Below, in pieces: positions 43,706 through 58,600 of a stretch of DNA of 64,000 bases. The stretch's first letter is position 1; every line of letters starts with the position of its first letter. The DNA is taken from NCBI GenBank assembly GCA_003586115.2, contig QVOM02000021.1, forward strand, positions 9,748,248 to 9,812,247. Direction: 5' to 3'. A program made the translations under genes and the position numbers. The notes under the pieces are model-generated. The model worked only from the letters and a program-made list of their open reading frames with translations, made no database searches and had not been told where the DNA came from. Source of the stretch: Salvator merianae. Taxonomy: Eukaryota; Chordata; Lepidosauria; Squamata; Teiidae.

Positions 43706-45819
43706 GCACATATCCTAACAAACTTTTTTTCCTCTTTTTTAATAGTTTGGTAATCTACAAGATGAAGTACTACAAAGGGACATTTTAATATATAACCAAC
43801 ACATTGACTGACAAAAGAGTACGCATTAAGATCGCTAACAGTTCACTGTATGAATAACATCAATAAACAAAGACTAACATGTACGCAACTTTATGTCCTA
43901 CTACACTTCTGAACTGAGGGGAGAGTATTTGGCAGAAGTGGTAAAGCACTATACAAAATATACATAAAAAGATCTATTTGTAAACAAGATAGATGTGCTT
44001 TAAAAGAAACAAGTGGAAAGTTTTTAAAATGCAAGGAACTGTAAACTATGAAATACCTCTCAGACAGAAATGTCATGATTCTACAGTGCATTAGTGTTTG
44101 ATTATTCCACCCCACTCCAACACACAGATATTAACTGCAAATGTTAGGACCATGCTGTTCTTCTTCCCCCAGTAGGTTTTAATCATTAATGAGCACAAGA
44201 AAGGAAATGAATGAACCAGCACTGCATGGAAAATCATATGGACTTCCTAGTACTTTTTCTTAGCCAAGACTTAAAAATGGACAAAATCCCAAATGGCTTT
44301 TTTCTCAAGATAATGCATCCAGCACACTTATTTGTAATTGTATGGTGCATTGCTGAACATTAGGAAACAGAAAAAAATGACCTAGAAGAGGGCCAGCATT
44401 GTATATGCTCTTGATGAAAACCATAGAAGTAAAAAAAGATATACAGACTTTTTTTTTTATTCTGGAACCCAGTCACTGTAAGTGTACTTAACTGTGATGA
44501 CTCCCCTGGAGTGTTTTTGCCCATGTTTTACAGTAAAGCCAAATACTTTTGCTCCAGATTTAATCAGACAAATTTGACATAATATACAATATGCAAAATT
44601 CAAACGAGATTTAACAAAAAGTAAAAATGACACATTCTAGCACCAGGACCCCCCCCCCTTTTTTTTTAACAAAAATGCCTTTTGTTTTAAAAAATTACAT
44701 TTACTTTTGCATACAAATAAAGGTCACAATATGAAATGTATAGAGCTACTTAACATACTTCTGGAAGAATGTTAAACTGAAGATGACTTGCTAAAAACAG
44801 CAAGCTTAACCTATAACATAAGGCCCCAACAAGGTATTAAAAACGTAATCAGATATTGTATATATGATGTGGATATGGTGCTGAAAAATGTCTTCCACCA
44901 TCACTTTGCCACTTTTGTCACAAAACAGAAAGAGAGAAGGAACTGCATAAGGATAATGAAGATGGTTCATTAGAGAAAATGAGAACTTTTTAAAGCATGT
45001 TACGTCAATATACTTTTGTACGGCCTTCATAATGAAAAGGCCTGAATGTAAATGAATGTTACCTGAATCAAGAGAAATTAAGCATACGCATCTGCTGAAG
45101 TTAGTCTTAACATGATTTTGTATTACCTGAAAAGTATACCATATACAGGGTGGTGTGAAGAATTTTCCTTTCACTCTCATTGACATTGCATAACCTGTAC
45201 ATTCAAGGGCTGATCATCTATTGAAACTAATACAACTAGTTAACTATGATATTCACTACTTACCTCACAGCTCTTAAAAATAACGCCTCTAAACTCACTG
45301 ACAGCTTACTAGATCTATACTTTCTTACAATTTATAACAAGATAGGGACTTGTGGAAGTACAGAACGGATCATCACCTTTCTTTCATAAGATCACTGTCT
45401 TTGTGGATTCAGCCTAGGCTCAAGTTATTCTGCTTCTTCTTTGATTATGGCAAACCAGTGGCAAAGCAATTATCATTAAAATGGTATCAGTAAACAACGC
45501 AAGCAGCAGCAAAGTGAATACACTACATTCAAAACAATACTCACTACTAAGTAGTAAAGAGATCATGACCCTCGCCCTGCAACATGTCTCTCAAATAGCA
45601 AAAGTTTTTTTGTACAAATACAATATGGTAACAGTTTAACCGGTTAAACCTAGGAAGGCATTTTTAAGAGGAACCCCCCCACACAAAAAAAAGTTGTATC
45701 TTTACACACCCTGCTTAAGTGGCATTGAATATTGTTTTCTGCAAGAAAATACTACACAGTGCTGAAGGTAAGTCAAAGACACAACAATTATAACGAAGTA
45801 GTCCTATCTGCAACTCTTG
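43700..45819 (-). other. MAST4: Probable MAST4 3' UTR
   Basis: About 2.1 kb of AT-rich sequence after the MAST4 stop codon, free of recognised repeats. This is unusual in this repeat-laden window and fits a conserved untranslated region. The minus-strand frame at 44806-45186 is open but not protein-like. Confidence 0.5.
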
Positions 45820-48800
45820 CTATTGGGTTTTTTTTTTGTGAGGGCTACTCCGTAAGGGGTCCTTTCCTCGTCTCTGCCGCGCAGAGTCTTTGTCCAATGA
45901 AAGTGCACTGAAAGAGTCAGGTGGAGTCCCTGACTTTGACAAATCTTTACCTACATTCTGTTTTCTTGCCACAGAATGCTGAGGCACCATGGGGTCTTTC
46001 CCTTTGATATCTACAGTGTTACTACAGAGGGATTTCTCTTGGTTCCTTGATTTGTCCACTGTCAAGTCTGAAGAGGGAAGGTGTTCCTCCACAGGAGACT
46101 GAGTACAGTGCAAGCCCAGAAGTGACACGCTTTTCGTGATTCCTGCCCTGCTATCTGCCACAGAAGTGCTGGCTGGCTTTTTCACTTCCCTGCCACTCAC
46201 TGAAAGCGGCTCTGGTGACTCCACTTTAGCTTTACCCGAAGGCAAAACAGGGACGTCTTGTTTGTTTTCAGGGAAGCTGGAAGGGCCCTCAAACTGTTTT
46301 ACAGACAACGCTGTCGTGCGACATGAACTCTGCAAACCAGTGGCGAGGTAAGGTTTCGCTGCGTGCTGCTTGCTGCCGTCCGCTAGTTGTTTTTGATTGC
46401 TGTGTCCTTTTCCTCTCGTGTCCTGGACGTTTTTGCTACCCACGGCCGCTTTCTCCACAGCTTTTCCTCTAGCATCCCAACTGGGAAGGAGGAGGTTTGG
46501 ATCTGATTTCCCATGGTCATGGTGAAAGTAAAGTGCATCAGTGCATTTTTTCTCTCCAGGGTGTCTTTCTGCATTGCTGGTCTGATTGCTCGGGCCTTTG
46601 TCTGCCTGTCTGTTGGCTAAAGGAACCTCTTTCACGCCAGGTGCTTTGGGAGGTGCGCTTTGCTTGCTGCGGGTGTGGAATGGCTTTTGATCAACAGGAT
46701 CACTTAAGTTTACAGCCTCCTGCCTTTGAAAGTGCTTAGCACTGTCTGGAGCTAGTGCTCCTGCCTGGCTTTTACTGGACGATTTAAGCTGCTTTTCGGG
46801 TATGGTGTTATTGATCTGGATTGAGGGCTCTGACCTACATTCAATGACCAGGTGCCTGCCTGGCTGGATATGCTCATTATTTGACTTTTTTTGAGAACCT
46901 GAAGAGTATGAAAAAGGATCCATTGCAGTCTTGTTGATACTTTTCCCTTCCTTCCGAGACCCAGACAAAGCTTGAACGCTAGCTTCTTTTTCTTTTTCTT
47001 TTTCATTTACAGTTATTTGTTTTTGTGTCAATTTTTCAGAATGTTTTAATTTAGAGAGAAATGAATCCGACACCTGTTTAGATCTAACAGTGTTACTTTC
47101 CACGTTTAGTGTACATTTGAGATTATCTTGTGTGCTATAAGTGCCTGGCGTAGCCGATACAGTAGTCCTGTTGAATGTTTCTTTTACAGCTGGAATATCA
47201 AAATTGTTTCCCTGCTGCCTAGAAGCAACGCTGGGCTTTTGGTCGCCAGCAGGAGGCTCTGCATTTGGGGGCTGCTTCTGCTCTTCCGCTCCCAGGACTT
47301 GGGGACAATCCTTTTGCACAGTTACACAAAACACATTTTTGTCTGCTTTAGCAGAATTAGTATCCGATGATGTCTGTAAAGACTTTTGGAGAAGCAGTGC
47401 TCCTGGCTTGAAATATTCAGATGCCTTCTGCATGCTTAACTCATTTCCAGATGATTCTCTGGCGGTGGTACCGTTCTCTGCTCCTGGCTGTTTGGATACA
47501 TCTTTGGCCTTTGTCTTTGAGCTTGTTATCTGTCCTTTTGCCATTCCACGTATTTGTAGCTGAGCAGACACATCAAACGAACTCCTCTGAACGCGTCTGG
47601 GATCCTGATTTGTGGGCACATCTGTAATGGGCCTCTTGGTTGAAGAGTCCTCAGTTACTTTGGGTTTCTCTGAGAGCGTGTCATCACCACGTTGAGTCTT
47701 CTCTGCTCCATCTTTGGGGGGTTTCTTTTCTTTTCGTTTGGCTCTTTCAGCATTTACCTGTACTTGGGCAGACTTGCAAGTTACCAGAGTAGGACTCTGG
47801 TTTTGGAGAAGGTTAGATTTGGATTCATTGGCAGGGACATGGATGGCCTCTTTCTTTTGATTAGTAATTCTTGCAGAGGGGTCATACTTGACACAGGAAC
47901 AGGGGAGGGCTTTTTCAGATTGGAGCTCAACTGACACAGGGATTGTTGGTGAACTCTGAGAGCTTTTAGTTGGTTTTGGACCCCGCGGTTCTAGTAGATC
48001 AGAATTATAATGAATTGATTGTTGGAAACCTGGTGACTCTGACTCTTCTTTCTGACAAGGTGACTCTTTCTTTCTTTCAACCTTCACATTACTGGCACCT
48101 TGGCCTGTAGGCGGCAGGTCATCTGGCTTTGTATTCTGGCCTCCTAGGGAGGTACATAAAGACATCTCTCCCTTTGCAGCCTGTGGCCCTGAAAGCAAAG
48201 CAATATCTAAAGTGCCTTCAATTGGCTTCAGGCAAGACACAGACCTCCCTTCCAGCTTATACTCCGAAGGACTCTTCCGAACAGATGAGTCTGAAGATAT
48301 GAGGGCTGATTTCTCCATACCAGCTTCTGTCCAACTATTCAAAGTTTTCAGGGGAACAAAAGGGACAGAATTAATCTGAGCAGTATGAGGACTGTTGATA
48401 AATGATCGGCTTTCAGCTGCCAAAGTGGAATCCTGCAGCATGTTTATAGGTCTGACTGCACTGAGCTGATGGCATTCATGTATATTTGATGTCAGTTTGG
48501 ACTTTAGCACTGGGCAGGGGCTGTCATCTTTTTCCTCGAAGGACATTTTCTTCCGGAGATAATCAATATTTGCAAGCTTACTATCTAATCTTTCCAATTT
48601 GACAAATTCTTTTGTTTGTGCAGTTTTATCTGCATTTTCTCCTTTCCCATTCAGCATCTTGTCAGACAAGTGAGGCGGAACATTTTGCAACGTACATGGG
48701 GGGGGGATTCTTTTGAAGTCATAAGACAAATGACTGAGTTCATTAAGTGGAGGCCCATGACATGGCACGTGCACATCCAAAGGCATACAGTCATTTGATC

Positions 48801-49682
48801 TCATGCTTGCATTCTTTTGAAGGGTGTCTTTTAGCATGCCACCTAAGGATTGTGTCTCCAGAGCTGCAATTTTAGCTTCAAAGTGGTTTGATCTTTCTAA
48901 AGTTTTCTGAAATGCTTTCTTGCCTTCTCTGTCCTCCAAGCATGAGGTAACAGGGTTTTCGGATTCACTACAAACTTCATGTACACAGCCTGCTTTCTGC
49001 AAATATTCTTGTTTCTCTGCCAGGTCTTGTCTCTTTACAACTATCTTGACCTTTAACTTTTCTTTATCCAGTTCATCAACAGATTCTTGTCTGCCCAGTT
49101 TCCTGGAAATAGGGCGTTTCAAGCACCCTTGCTCTACAGGCCTCACTCGTGTGAGCGATGGGGTATCTGGCACATTCTCTTCCAGACTCTGAAGTGTTGC
49201 ATCTCGTTGAGATACCTCATGATTATTTTCCTCCTGAGTCACCTCTAGACTGTGCTTGCGTGAACATAAGTGTTTCTTGTCAGCGCCATAAGAAGGGGCA
49301 AGTTTCTCTTCTGACTGAACCCTCTTGAGCAAAGGAGACCTTGGAGGTTCTGCACTCTTAGGCCTCACTATGTGCCTCACAATAGTGGGAGGAGAATGCA
49401 TTTTGGTAGGGAAAGCCTGAGCTATTTTTGTGCTTCCAATCGAATGCCCCAGTAAAGGCGATGGAGACCTCTGAGGAGAAGTTGGCTGAGGAGTTGGAGA
49501 AGGAGTCCGTGCCAGGGGCGAGAGGGGGATGTTGCCAGCTGATTTGCGTCTTCCCGACCTGTACCTCTGCCCACCAAGCTTGGGACCCAAACCATGAAGT
49601 GTGCTGGGTCTAATATGTCCAGAGCCAGCTGGGGAATTAGGTGCACTTGAACTTGGAGAACTACTTTGAGAGGAATTTGTAC
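45820..49682 (-). CDS. MAST4: MAST4 terminal coding exon (about 1,286 residues)
   Basis: Acceptor TTTGTCTTCCAG precedes two bases of a split Gly codon, then [20 protein letters not shown], so the in-frame ATG at 49590 is internal and not a start. The first 100 residues hold the conserved MAST stretch ([51 protein letters not shown]). The rest is low-complexity, hydrophilic, and rich in Ser, Lys, Gln and Pro, with no known fold, probably disordered. It ends [10 protein letters not shown] at TAG (45820-45822). Ten A's in the coding strand just before the stop make the last few residues sensitive to indels. Confidence 0.96.
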
Positions 49683-52600
49683 CTGGAAGACAAACAAATC
49701 AGACCTTATTGGATTACTCTATCTGTTCTAGCCAAAACTCTTCTGAAATACACTATACAATGAATTTCAAAATATGAATGTTACTAGTTTTCAATGTCTT
49801 TAAGTTTTTGTTGCCCGTTTTTCTCCTTAAATATTTAAATTAACTGAACCTGACTCACTTTCAGAGCTTCCCAACAACAACTCTCTTTTATCTGACACTA
49901 CCCTGAGATAGCAGATATGAATACAATTGTTCACATGAATCTGTATAAAGTATCCATCAGGTTTTTTAATATATATACATATATATATATACATATATAA
50001 TTGTTGGATATACAGAAATTAATACAATGCAATACAGTTTAAACCCCCCATAAATCAACATTTTATATTCCTCTTCCCCTTCCCTACTGGTCCATTCTCC
50101 AATTATTTCTTCTATTATCTCAATATTATTTAATAGCCAACTCCCCCAAACTAACCTGAGTTACTTCTTCACCTTGTATTTTTCCATTTTTATTCTATCT
50201 CTTATCATATCAAATATAAAAAATTCCTTGTCATACCTTCTCAAAAAATTATCTCCCTTGTTCATTTATCTTTGTCTTTCTACCCATACACTATAGTTTG
50301 TCTTGCCACCAATAATAATTTCAACAGTAAATCTTTGTTTTTTATTTCCTTATTTCTCCCCCTCAATCTCCCTAAGAGGTACATTTCGTACATGCATTCA
50401 ATTAGTTCCTGTATTATCTGTTCCATTCTTTTCATCAATTGTTGCCAAAATTTTTGAACCTCCCCACATTCCCGCCACGTATGCATGTAATCTCCTTTTA
50501 CATTACATCTGTGCTAGCATTTTGGAGGTCCTTTAATATATTTGATGGCTCTCCTGGTTTCTTTACTAATTCATCCCATTCTTTTTCCTCTTTTTCTGTC
50601 CCTAACTCTTCATTCCATATTTAGTAAATCACCTTATGGGTTTTTGTGTATTCTATAACGAAACCAATCTTTTCCCTCTATTATTCTGTTATCTTTTATC
50701 TTTAATCGTTGTTGAGTTACAGTAAAATAGGTTTATATTTTTCCCAAGCCACTTTTCCCCTCAATCTTCCAGTGTATTCATTACTTATTACCTAAGTATC
50801 TATAAGGCTGATCAACCAAGCACTCCCTCTTCCTTTAATACCCACGGCTATTATGCTATGCTTCCACTTGTTTCATTTAACTCAACAGTGTAAGAGTTGG
50901 CTGCCAACGTAAAAGCAGCTCAGCTGCTTAATAGGGCAATGGCAAGGGACTACAGCTGCCTTCCTTTTAACTACACAGTGCTGGAGCCTGGGGGACATCC
51001 CACACAATGCTTCTTCCATATCAACCTAGCTGCTGCTCCTGGCTGATTCCTCTTTCCTTTTTGCCACTTGCCTCCATCCTTCACCAGGAAAACAAGGTCA
51101 CTTTTGTGCCTTCTCCAGGTTTTTCAATATAAAGCAGAAGATGGATTTTAACTGACCAGCCCAGACCAAGAAAGATTGAGTGCAACTAAAATTGGTTCAC
51201 CAGGGAGTCAAAACAGAGACATTTTCAGACAGGAGTCTTTAGCTGAAGCTTATGACCCTTTACCATGGACAGAAGGCTTATTCAGGTGTGCACTGTCAGA
51301 ACAGCTCCCACTATTGCTTTTTTGTGCGTGTATGTTAAAATGTCTCTTATGTGTGAGACTGATGCACCTTTACCACAATTGTGTGATTCCAGTTAAAATG
51401 CACTCTTTCAAACTGCATTTTCTGGACTCATGGTACTTCAAAGTATTTATTGTAAAAGGAGCAATTTCAAACCACTTTTAAAAGGCTTCAGACAAGTCAA
51501 TTCTTGGCTATACCTTGGTCCTCTCTTGTCCCTGTAGTGTTTAGATACATCACATTAAAGGTCCCAGACAACCTGTGTGTCAATGATGCTCTAGTTTATG
51601 AATGCAATCATAGTTGCCCTTGCGTTTTTCTTAAGTCATTTTTTTTTGTTTTGTTTTAGTAGATATGCCTGTCTTTAAACTCTTACCAGAAGGGAAATCA
51701 GGAGTAGAGCGGAGACTTGGTGTCGGAGAGCGAGGAGACAAGCTGTGAGTTGGAGAGCCAGGCAAGCTCTCCCCTGATGACAGTGATCGGTTCAGGCAAG
51801 AGAAACTCCGACTGGTATGAAGAAGAGGTGAAGGTTGCTTAGCCAGTTTTTTGAAGAGAGATCTTCTCCTAACATGAAGATAAAAGTTTCTCCGTAAAAC
51901 ATGTGGTTCTCAATAATATGGCGAAAGAAGGAAGTCACAGCATTAGCTTATTTTAACAATACGCCCCTTACCTTCAAGAAGTGAAGAATTTATTATAAAA
52001 CTACCAAAATTCAAGGTAACTCCAGAGACAACATTTAAAAAACGCAGCAGTATAAACAGCACAACACAACAATCTACCTTATTTGATGCTGTGGTGCAAA
52101 AGATCTGGGACAGCATTCTGATTAATACCATATGCCTTTTAGTCAAGAATTTAGTTGTTTATGGGACTACACTTCTACTGGTTAAAATAAAAAAGTGGTC
52201 AAACAACTTTTACTGATGGAGGGAGAAGCCAACAGAAAAGGAATACGTGGTTCACAAAGAGTAATTAGCTGGAGGAAGTGGTGAAATGAATAAGGTCTGT
52301 CCAAAAGGGAGAAAGAAGTATTAAATGAAAATATAGTCAGACTGCTCAAAGAGACCCAAGAAAATCAGGGGAAATGGCACAAGTCAAAAAGTTACAGAGA
52401 GAGATGCTGTATACTGGTGTTTATAGATAAATGCCAGGAGTCTCCAAGCCAAAAGTGAGAAATGGAATGCCTTTGTTCTGTTCCAGCTATTCTGGAAAAA
52501 TGCCAGTGAAAGAGAGCCAACAAGATTATGAAAGTACAGCGAAGATTTATTGCAAGTTAATTACTAGAAGCAGTTACTCACAGGGCTGATCAGATCTCTT

Positions 52601-55600
52601 TAAGCATCAACATAAACCCTCATCAGAAATATTGAAATTCTTTCCATAGTGTCATCAGTTGGCTTCAAACAAGTTAAACGTTTTCTCAAACCACAAAAAC
52701 AGAGAGGTAAAACTCTTAAGATACAATAAACAAATGTGTATTGAAATAGTTGATTGTTGAACTGATAAGAGGAGAGGCCACCCTGGGGTTAATTTTAAGT
52801 GGTGTTCAGGGGTAGGTGAGAGAAAGAAATGTAATAGTGCAATACAGTGCAACAGTTATAAAAATGGAAAATTTTGAAGAAAATCTAACACGGCCAACTT
52901 CTTATAACTAAAAGTTAAAAGGTTAAAAGATCAACTCTTCTGAGAAAGCTTTATTGCTATTCAAACCACGCTAATAGATGTTCAGTTATAATATATTCCA
53001 AAGAACCACCAAAGCCAGTAAGAGACCAGTATGAACCTATTTAGGGTAAGAAAACATCCTGCAGACAGTAGAAAGCTAAGCTTAATGAAGAAATCAAAAG
53101 TAAACATAAACTTTTGACAAAAGTAAATGCAAAAAACTATTGAAATAGTTTTTTTGGGTCCCTGCATGATGAAGGAACCAAATGTGTGTTAAAATGAAAA
53201 AAGAAAAAGAAATTGCAATTTCTTTGCACCTGTTTTCATCAGAGTGAATCTGTGGCAGACCCTGGAGCTTGAGTTCATATTTTCACTGACAAATTAAATA
53301 TCACCGAATTTCCATCCAAGAGTTATCAAAGAGTTTAAAAATGAGATTGCAGATCTTCTAACAAAAAGCGATTTGTTATTACACGCAGCTTCATTAGCCA
53401 AGGACTATAAGGTGCACTAATTTTTCAAATGTACTGAACAAGAGACCAAAAATGCCACCTTAACATCTCTTCTAAGAAAGATACTGCAAACCATTATTAA
53501 AGATAAATTACTAAATATTTAGAGATACAGGCCTTGTTCGAAAATAGGCTTCTGAAAGGTAAACATATGTCCAACTAATCTTATAAAGATTTTTAAGCAT
53601 CTCAATTTTTTGATAAAATTCCTCATCAAAGCCACTACAGTAAGCATTGCAATCATGGAATGAAAGGGAATGTCCTCCTGTGAATAAGTGACTGCAGAGG
53701 ATAGGAATAAGTGGTGAGAAATGTTTAATAAGTGGAATCTACCAAAGTTCTGTACTGGCAAAAGCAATGTAATAGTTGGGTTTACTGATGACACCTAACA
53801 AAAATGGACAATGAAGAGCTTCAAAGGTATCTCTGCACATTGGAGACTTCAAAATTGCAGATGCTGTTCAATGCTCAGTGTGAGCAAATGTAAAGTGATG
53901 CTCAATGGAGCAAAAATTCTAACTAGCTCCCCAATAAATAAAGTTGCATACCACAGATTTCATAAAGACTATATGCAGTTTACAAATAAAAACATAGACC
54001 CAGAACAAATAAACAGAAAAAGACAATGATGACAGATCATTGTCACCGCTTCAATCATTTTGAAAGGAATGTGTAAAAAGATATGTTTTTAAAGATTTTA
54101 AATGTTAACAGTGAAGGAACTGTTTGAACTTTATTGCACTGAAGTGTGTTCCAGAGACAGGAGACTGCAATACTATATGATATACAATCTTTAAAAAAAA
54201 ATTAACCTAAAATGATGAAAATGAAAATGACCTAGAATTGGATACAGAAGGTAATATCATGGGGAGAAGAGAATATAAAATCCCAGTGTAACTAAAGGTG
54301 TGGAGTGAACTCTGTATTTGAAGATACAGAAGCAAACTTTCTGAAGTGTTTAATATTTATTATGTATATAAGTAAATTTTAGCCACACAAGCAGTATTGG
54401 TTAAGGGACAAGAGAAAACTGGTATTTGTTAATTGCAGACCAGATAAAAATTTGATTTTCTTTATGAATGGAAAGTGTCCTATGCGGGAAAGAAGGTAGC
54501 AGTTACAATGGAAAATACATGGAAAAAGCTAATTGATTATGTACAACAGGGGAAAGGGAACAAAGAGTGGATGGATGTTATTAAAATGATCTTCCAATGG
54601 AAAAGAGAAAGTTTTTAATTAGTGATTTACTGCCCAGAAAATGCGGAAAGGAGGGAGGGACGATGAGGGTTACATAGGTATTGAATATGATGGAATGTAT
54701 AAATGAAAGATTATGTATAAGTTGTAATGCTATAAAATAAATGAAATATAAAAATGTTTAATATTTATTTTGTATTAAAGCAACAATGACTTACCGTTCC
54801 AAACTCTCTTTCTTTTTGGTTTTCTTACTCCGTCTTACCATTCTGCCTCTATAGCTATTTCTTCTAGCTGGTCCTGTTTTTATTGATGTATTCTCAAATG
54901 GAGTTGTAGTGATTGATACTTTATTGCCACTCTGTCAAGATAAGAATGTTCAAGGATTAAGTTTTTTAGTCTACCCAATAGTTATGAACAGAAAAAACGT
55001 ATTTAGAGTACATGCTTTTATGATTAGGAATAACATTTTCCATTACGTTGATTTCACTAGTTATCTTTGATCTTCACTAATCCCAGCTACATGAATGATG
55101 TATTTTATTTTATTAGACCTCTTCTGCAAGGCCATTTCAGAATAAATCTACACTACTGTGGTTCACTGACAGCACTGTATTATTGTCTGGATGAAACGGC
55201 ACTATACGGCAGAGCTCTTATACACGCATATCTAATGAAGTTCATATATGAAGAAATATAATTCAAAGGGCAGCAAAGGAAATGACATTATATTGGTTTG
55301 GAAATGACTACTGTATGACATCTACTCCTTATTAAGCCAGCACTTACACTATTATTTAACTGACAATGTATTTCAGTGTGAACAGGGAACAGTTTTTCCT
55401 TGCTTAAAATTTTCCGTTACATCTGGTGTTATGAACAAGTTGTAGAACGGCAAGTACTCATTAGAAGAGCCAGAAAGCAATAGTCAAGATCAAATAACTG
55501 CCGAACTAGTAAAAGATTACCAAGGAAAGATGCAGTTTATTATACCGTCATTTGGGAAAGATTTAAGTCCCTAAATCCTTTTTGTCCTGTGCCCTGACTA

Positions 55601-58600
55601 TTCTTAAACTGTGGGAGCCAGTTGCCTTAGGCTGAAGCAGCATGGCACAGTTTTAAAAGAGCTAAACCAAACCATTCTGATTTCTGTCGTCCATATTCTG
55701 TGTCGTGTTCTTGTTCTTTTGCCCAGGAAGTCTACCTTCAGCATTTCCCCACCCCTCATGCTAACTTGGTTCCTTTCCACTAGCACCTGCCCCGACTCCA
55801 CCAGTATACCTTTTTAAAGGAGTCCAAAAGCAGGTTACTTTGGTATACTGATCCATAGAGAGTGTGCGGACATTATGCCTTCGTGTTCTGGTATACCACA
55901 CCTGACCCTGTTTCAGCTGGGCACTTGGAATCGGTGCCAGAAATGTGCCACTTCTGAGTGCCAGGCTGAAAAAGTCCCAGCTGGCAACTTCAATGGATGG
56001 GAAAATTTGTTCCCAGCCTTTGAAACTGGGTGAGGACTGGCTGTCCCCTTGAAGTTGCTACTTAACCATGACCAGTACAGTATGGGATAGCTACGCCATG
56101 CGGAAATGGCTTAAGATGCCATATACCTCCTCCATTACTGATTAGGATAAAGGATCTGTTCTGCTGTTCATAACATCTACCAAAAAAAGAAACTGAGCCA
56201 GCATACCTTGTTTACCTTTCTCTGCAGTATCCCACTTCTGTGAGTGATACCCCAGAGAGACCACGTCTTCACTGCTTCAAAGAGTACTGGCAGCTGGGGA
56301 GAGACTTCCAAACCCTAAAGAGCCCATCACTGGATCCTGGTCAGTAACCCTTTCAGTAGTCTTGTGTCAGGGATTCTCCAGTGACTTGGGAATTCCAAGT
56401 GTGTATAAAGCATCAGAGCTTCTGTGCAAGGTCTGGCAGTTCTAGGCTTCTACACCTGAGGAACGCAGCCCAATGTGGATATTTTCATGGCTGTGAGTTG
56501 CCACCAGCCACTAATCCCTGCAGGACCACAGATCTTAGCTTCTGAACTGAATACTGTAGGGGTCCCCCCCCCCCACCCCAGTGCCCAGGAAATTCTCTCT
56601 TGTGTCTCCAGCCTGTCCTCTCATTCAGCAAAAGCTTATCCCTCTCCCTGCTCTTTTAAACCCCTTTTACTTCTATTGGCACACCTCTCTTCTCCTCACC
56701 TTCTACATCAGAATCCCTTGCATCTGCCAAGAACTGTATGAAGCTACTGAACAGAATTAAAAGTCCCTTTCTATTTCTCCCTTTCTTTGATTTGAGTACA
56801 TTTTTTGTATAAAGCTGGGATATTAAGATCACTGCTTGAGTATGTATGTGCTTTAGTATCACTCTCAGTTTTAAGCAAAAAAGATGTAGAAGTCTGCATT
56901 GCCTGAGCCACTCCAAATTTAAGCCAACCATGCAGAAAAAGGCCATTTTAGGAGCCTGCCAACAGAATTCAGCTGAGGGCTGAACTGATGTTGGATTAGA
57001 GTATCAAGGGGGGGGCAGGGTAAGCCAACTGATAGCTCCTGAATGATAAACAGAAACTGAATTGATTAATTTGGCAAGGGAAAGAATTGGGTCTCTAGAA
57101 TTGCCAGGAGACCCAAGACAATTATCCAACCAATAAAAATTCAGAACCTGAAACACTCTTTAAGCTAATCTTGATGCTCCTATCCTGCCACCAAATAATT
57201 ACCAGCATGCTTTCTTTGCACTTAGAATCCCTGCTAGACTGCCAGGACCACAGGATAGCGGCTCCTAGTCACTGTTCTAGGATGGCTTCCCTCATGTTAA
57301 TCAATATCTTCCTCTAAGATTCCTCTATTCTGTCACTTAGTATCCTTTTTCTAGGACTGTTATCTCACTCCTTTTGTCGGTGACCTTCCTGAGATAGCAC
57401 GGTGTGCTGGTGGGACTAAATTACTCAGGACAGTACAATCTGAAAGAGATTGCAAAGAGCTCAGAGGGATCTTTTGGCATTGGGGGAGTGAGCAACAAGG
57501 TGGCCAATGAGCTTCCATCCTAGTAAGTGCAAAGAAATGCACACTGGAGCAAAGAACCCCAAGTGCACCTATAAAGTAATGGGGATGGAGCTATCTGTCA
57601 AAAACCAGGAAAGGGATCTTCGTGTTCTGGTGGGCAGTTCAATGAAACAAGTGTCATTGTGCCTCTTTATATACGTATGGTGAGGCTGTGTACAATTCTG
57701 ACCACCACACTACAGAAAGGAAACTGAGGAACTGAAGAAAGTGCAGAAAAGGGCAACCAGAATGATCAAGGGGCTGGAACGCCTCCCTTACCAAATCAGG
57801 CTGCAACGTCTAAGCTTCTGCAGCCTTGAAAGATGGTGTTTAAGAGGTGAGCTGACTGAAGTATATAATGATGCAGAAAAGGTGGCTAGAGAAAAATTAT
57901 TTTCTGTATCGCACAACAGTAGAACCAGGAGGCATTCTAGGAAGCAGATAGGCAGGAAAGTTAGGACTGACAAGAGGAGGTATTTTTTCACCCAGAGTCA
58001 TTAGTTTATGGAATTTACTATCAGAATTGGTAGTGACAGCAGCCAGACATAATAGTTCTAAGAAAGTGTTAGACAAATTCATGGAGGACAGGTGTATCAA
58101 TGCTACTAGAACGGATGTCAAATTACTGCTTCCAGGTTGGAGAGACGATCTAAAGGCCATTTGCAGGGAGTCAAGAGCAGATGAAGGTTTTACCTTTGCC
58201 TTCTTCTTGCAAATGCCCAGATGCAGTTCGTGGCCACTGTGTGAAACAGGATGCTGGACAATCGTTAGTCTTGCATGGCACATTTGTAGTGTGTTCTGCT
58301 GCCCTTGTGAATGTGTTTGGGCTTTTCTCCCACAATAAAACTTTGATTAGGAGTAGAGATGTAATTCTCTTCAATCCTGAACCTCTCCTTCCAGTAATCA
58401 ATATTAAACCCTCAATTCTGGCCCACACAAATTTTGGGTTTCTGGGCACAGGCATCGTGTCCAAGGAAAACCTGTGTTAAAAATCTGGAAATGTTCTAGA
58501 ATGGTTTGATTCTATTATCAGCTTATACAGCCTACTGTTGTTATTGTATGTGATTTTAGTTTGTATGTTTTCTTTTAAGTTGCTGTATCAATTTATATGA

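Noticed and set aside
44806..45186. Minus-strand frame of 126 residues downstream of MAST4
   Set aside because: It lies in the probable MAST4 3' UTR, is AT-driven, and shows no family motif.
47141..47563. Plus-strand frame of 140 residues within the MAST4 exon
   Set aside because: It is an antisense shadow of the large MAST4 coding exon.
49588..49590. ATG at 49590 as a start for a separate 1,256-residue protein
   Set aside because: The frame continues upstream in conserved MAST sequence to an acceptor at 49683, so it is an internal Met of MAST4.
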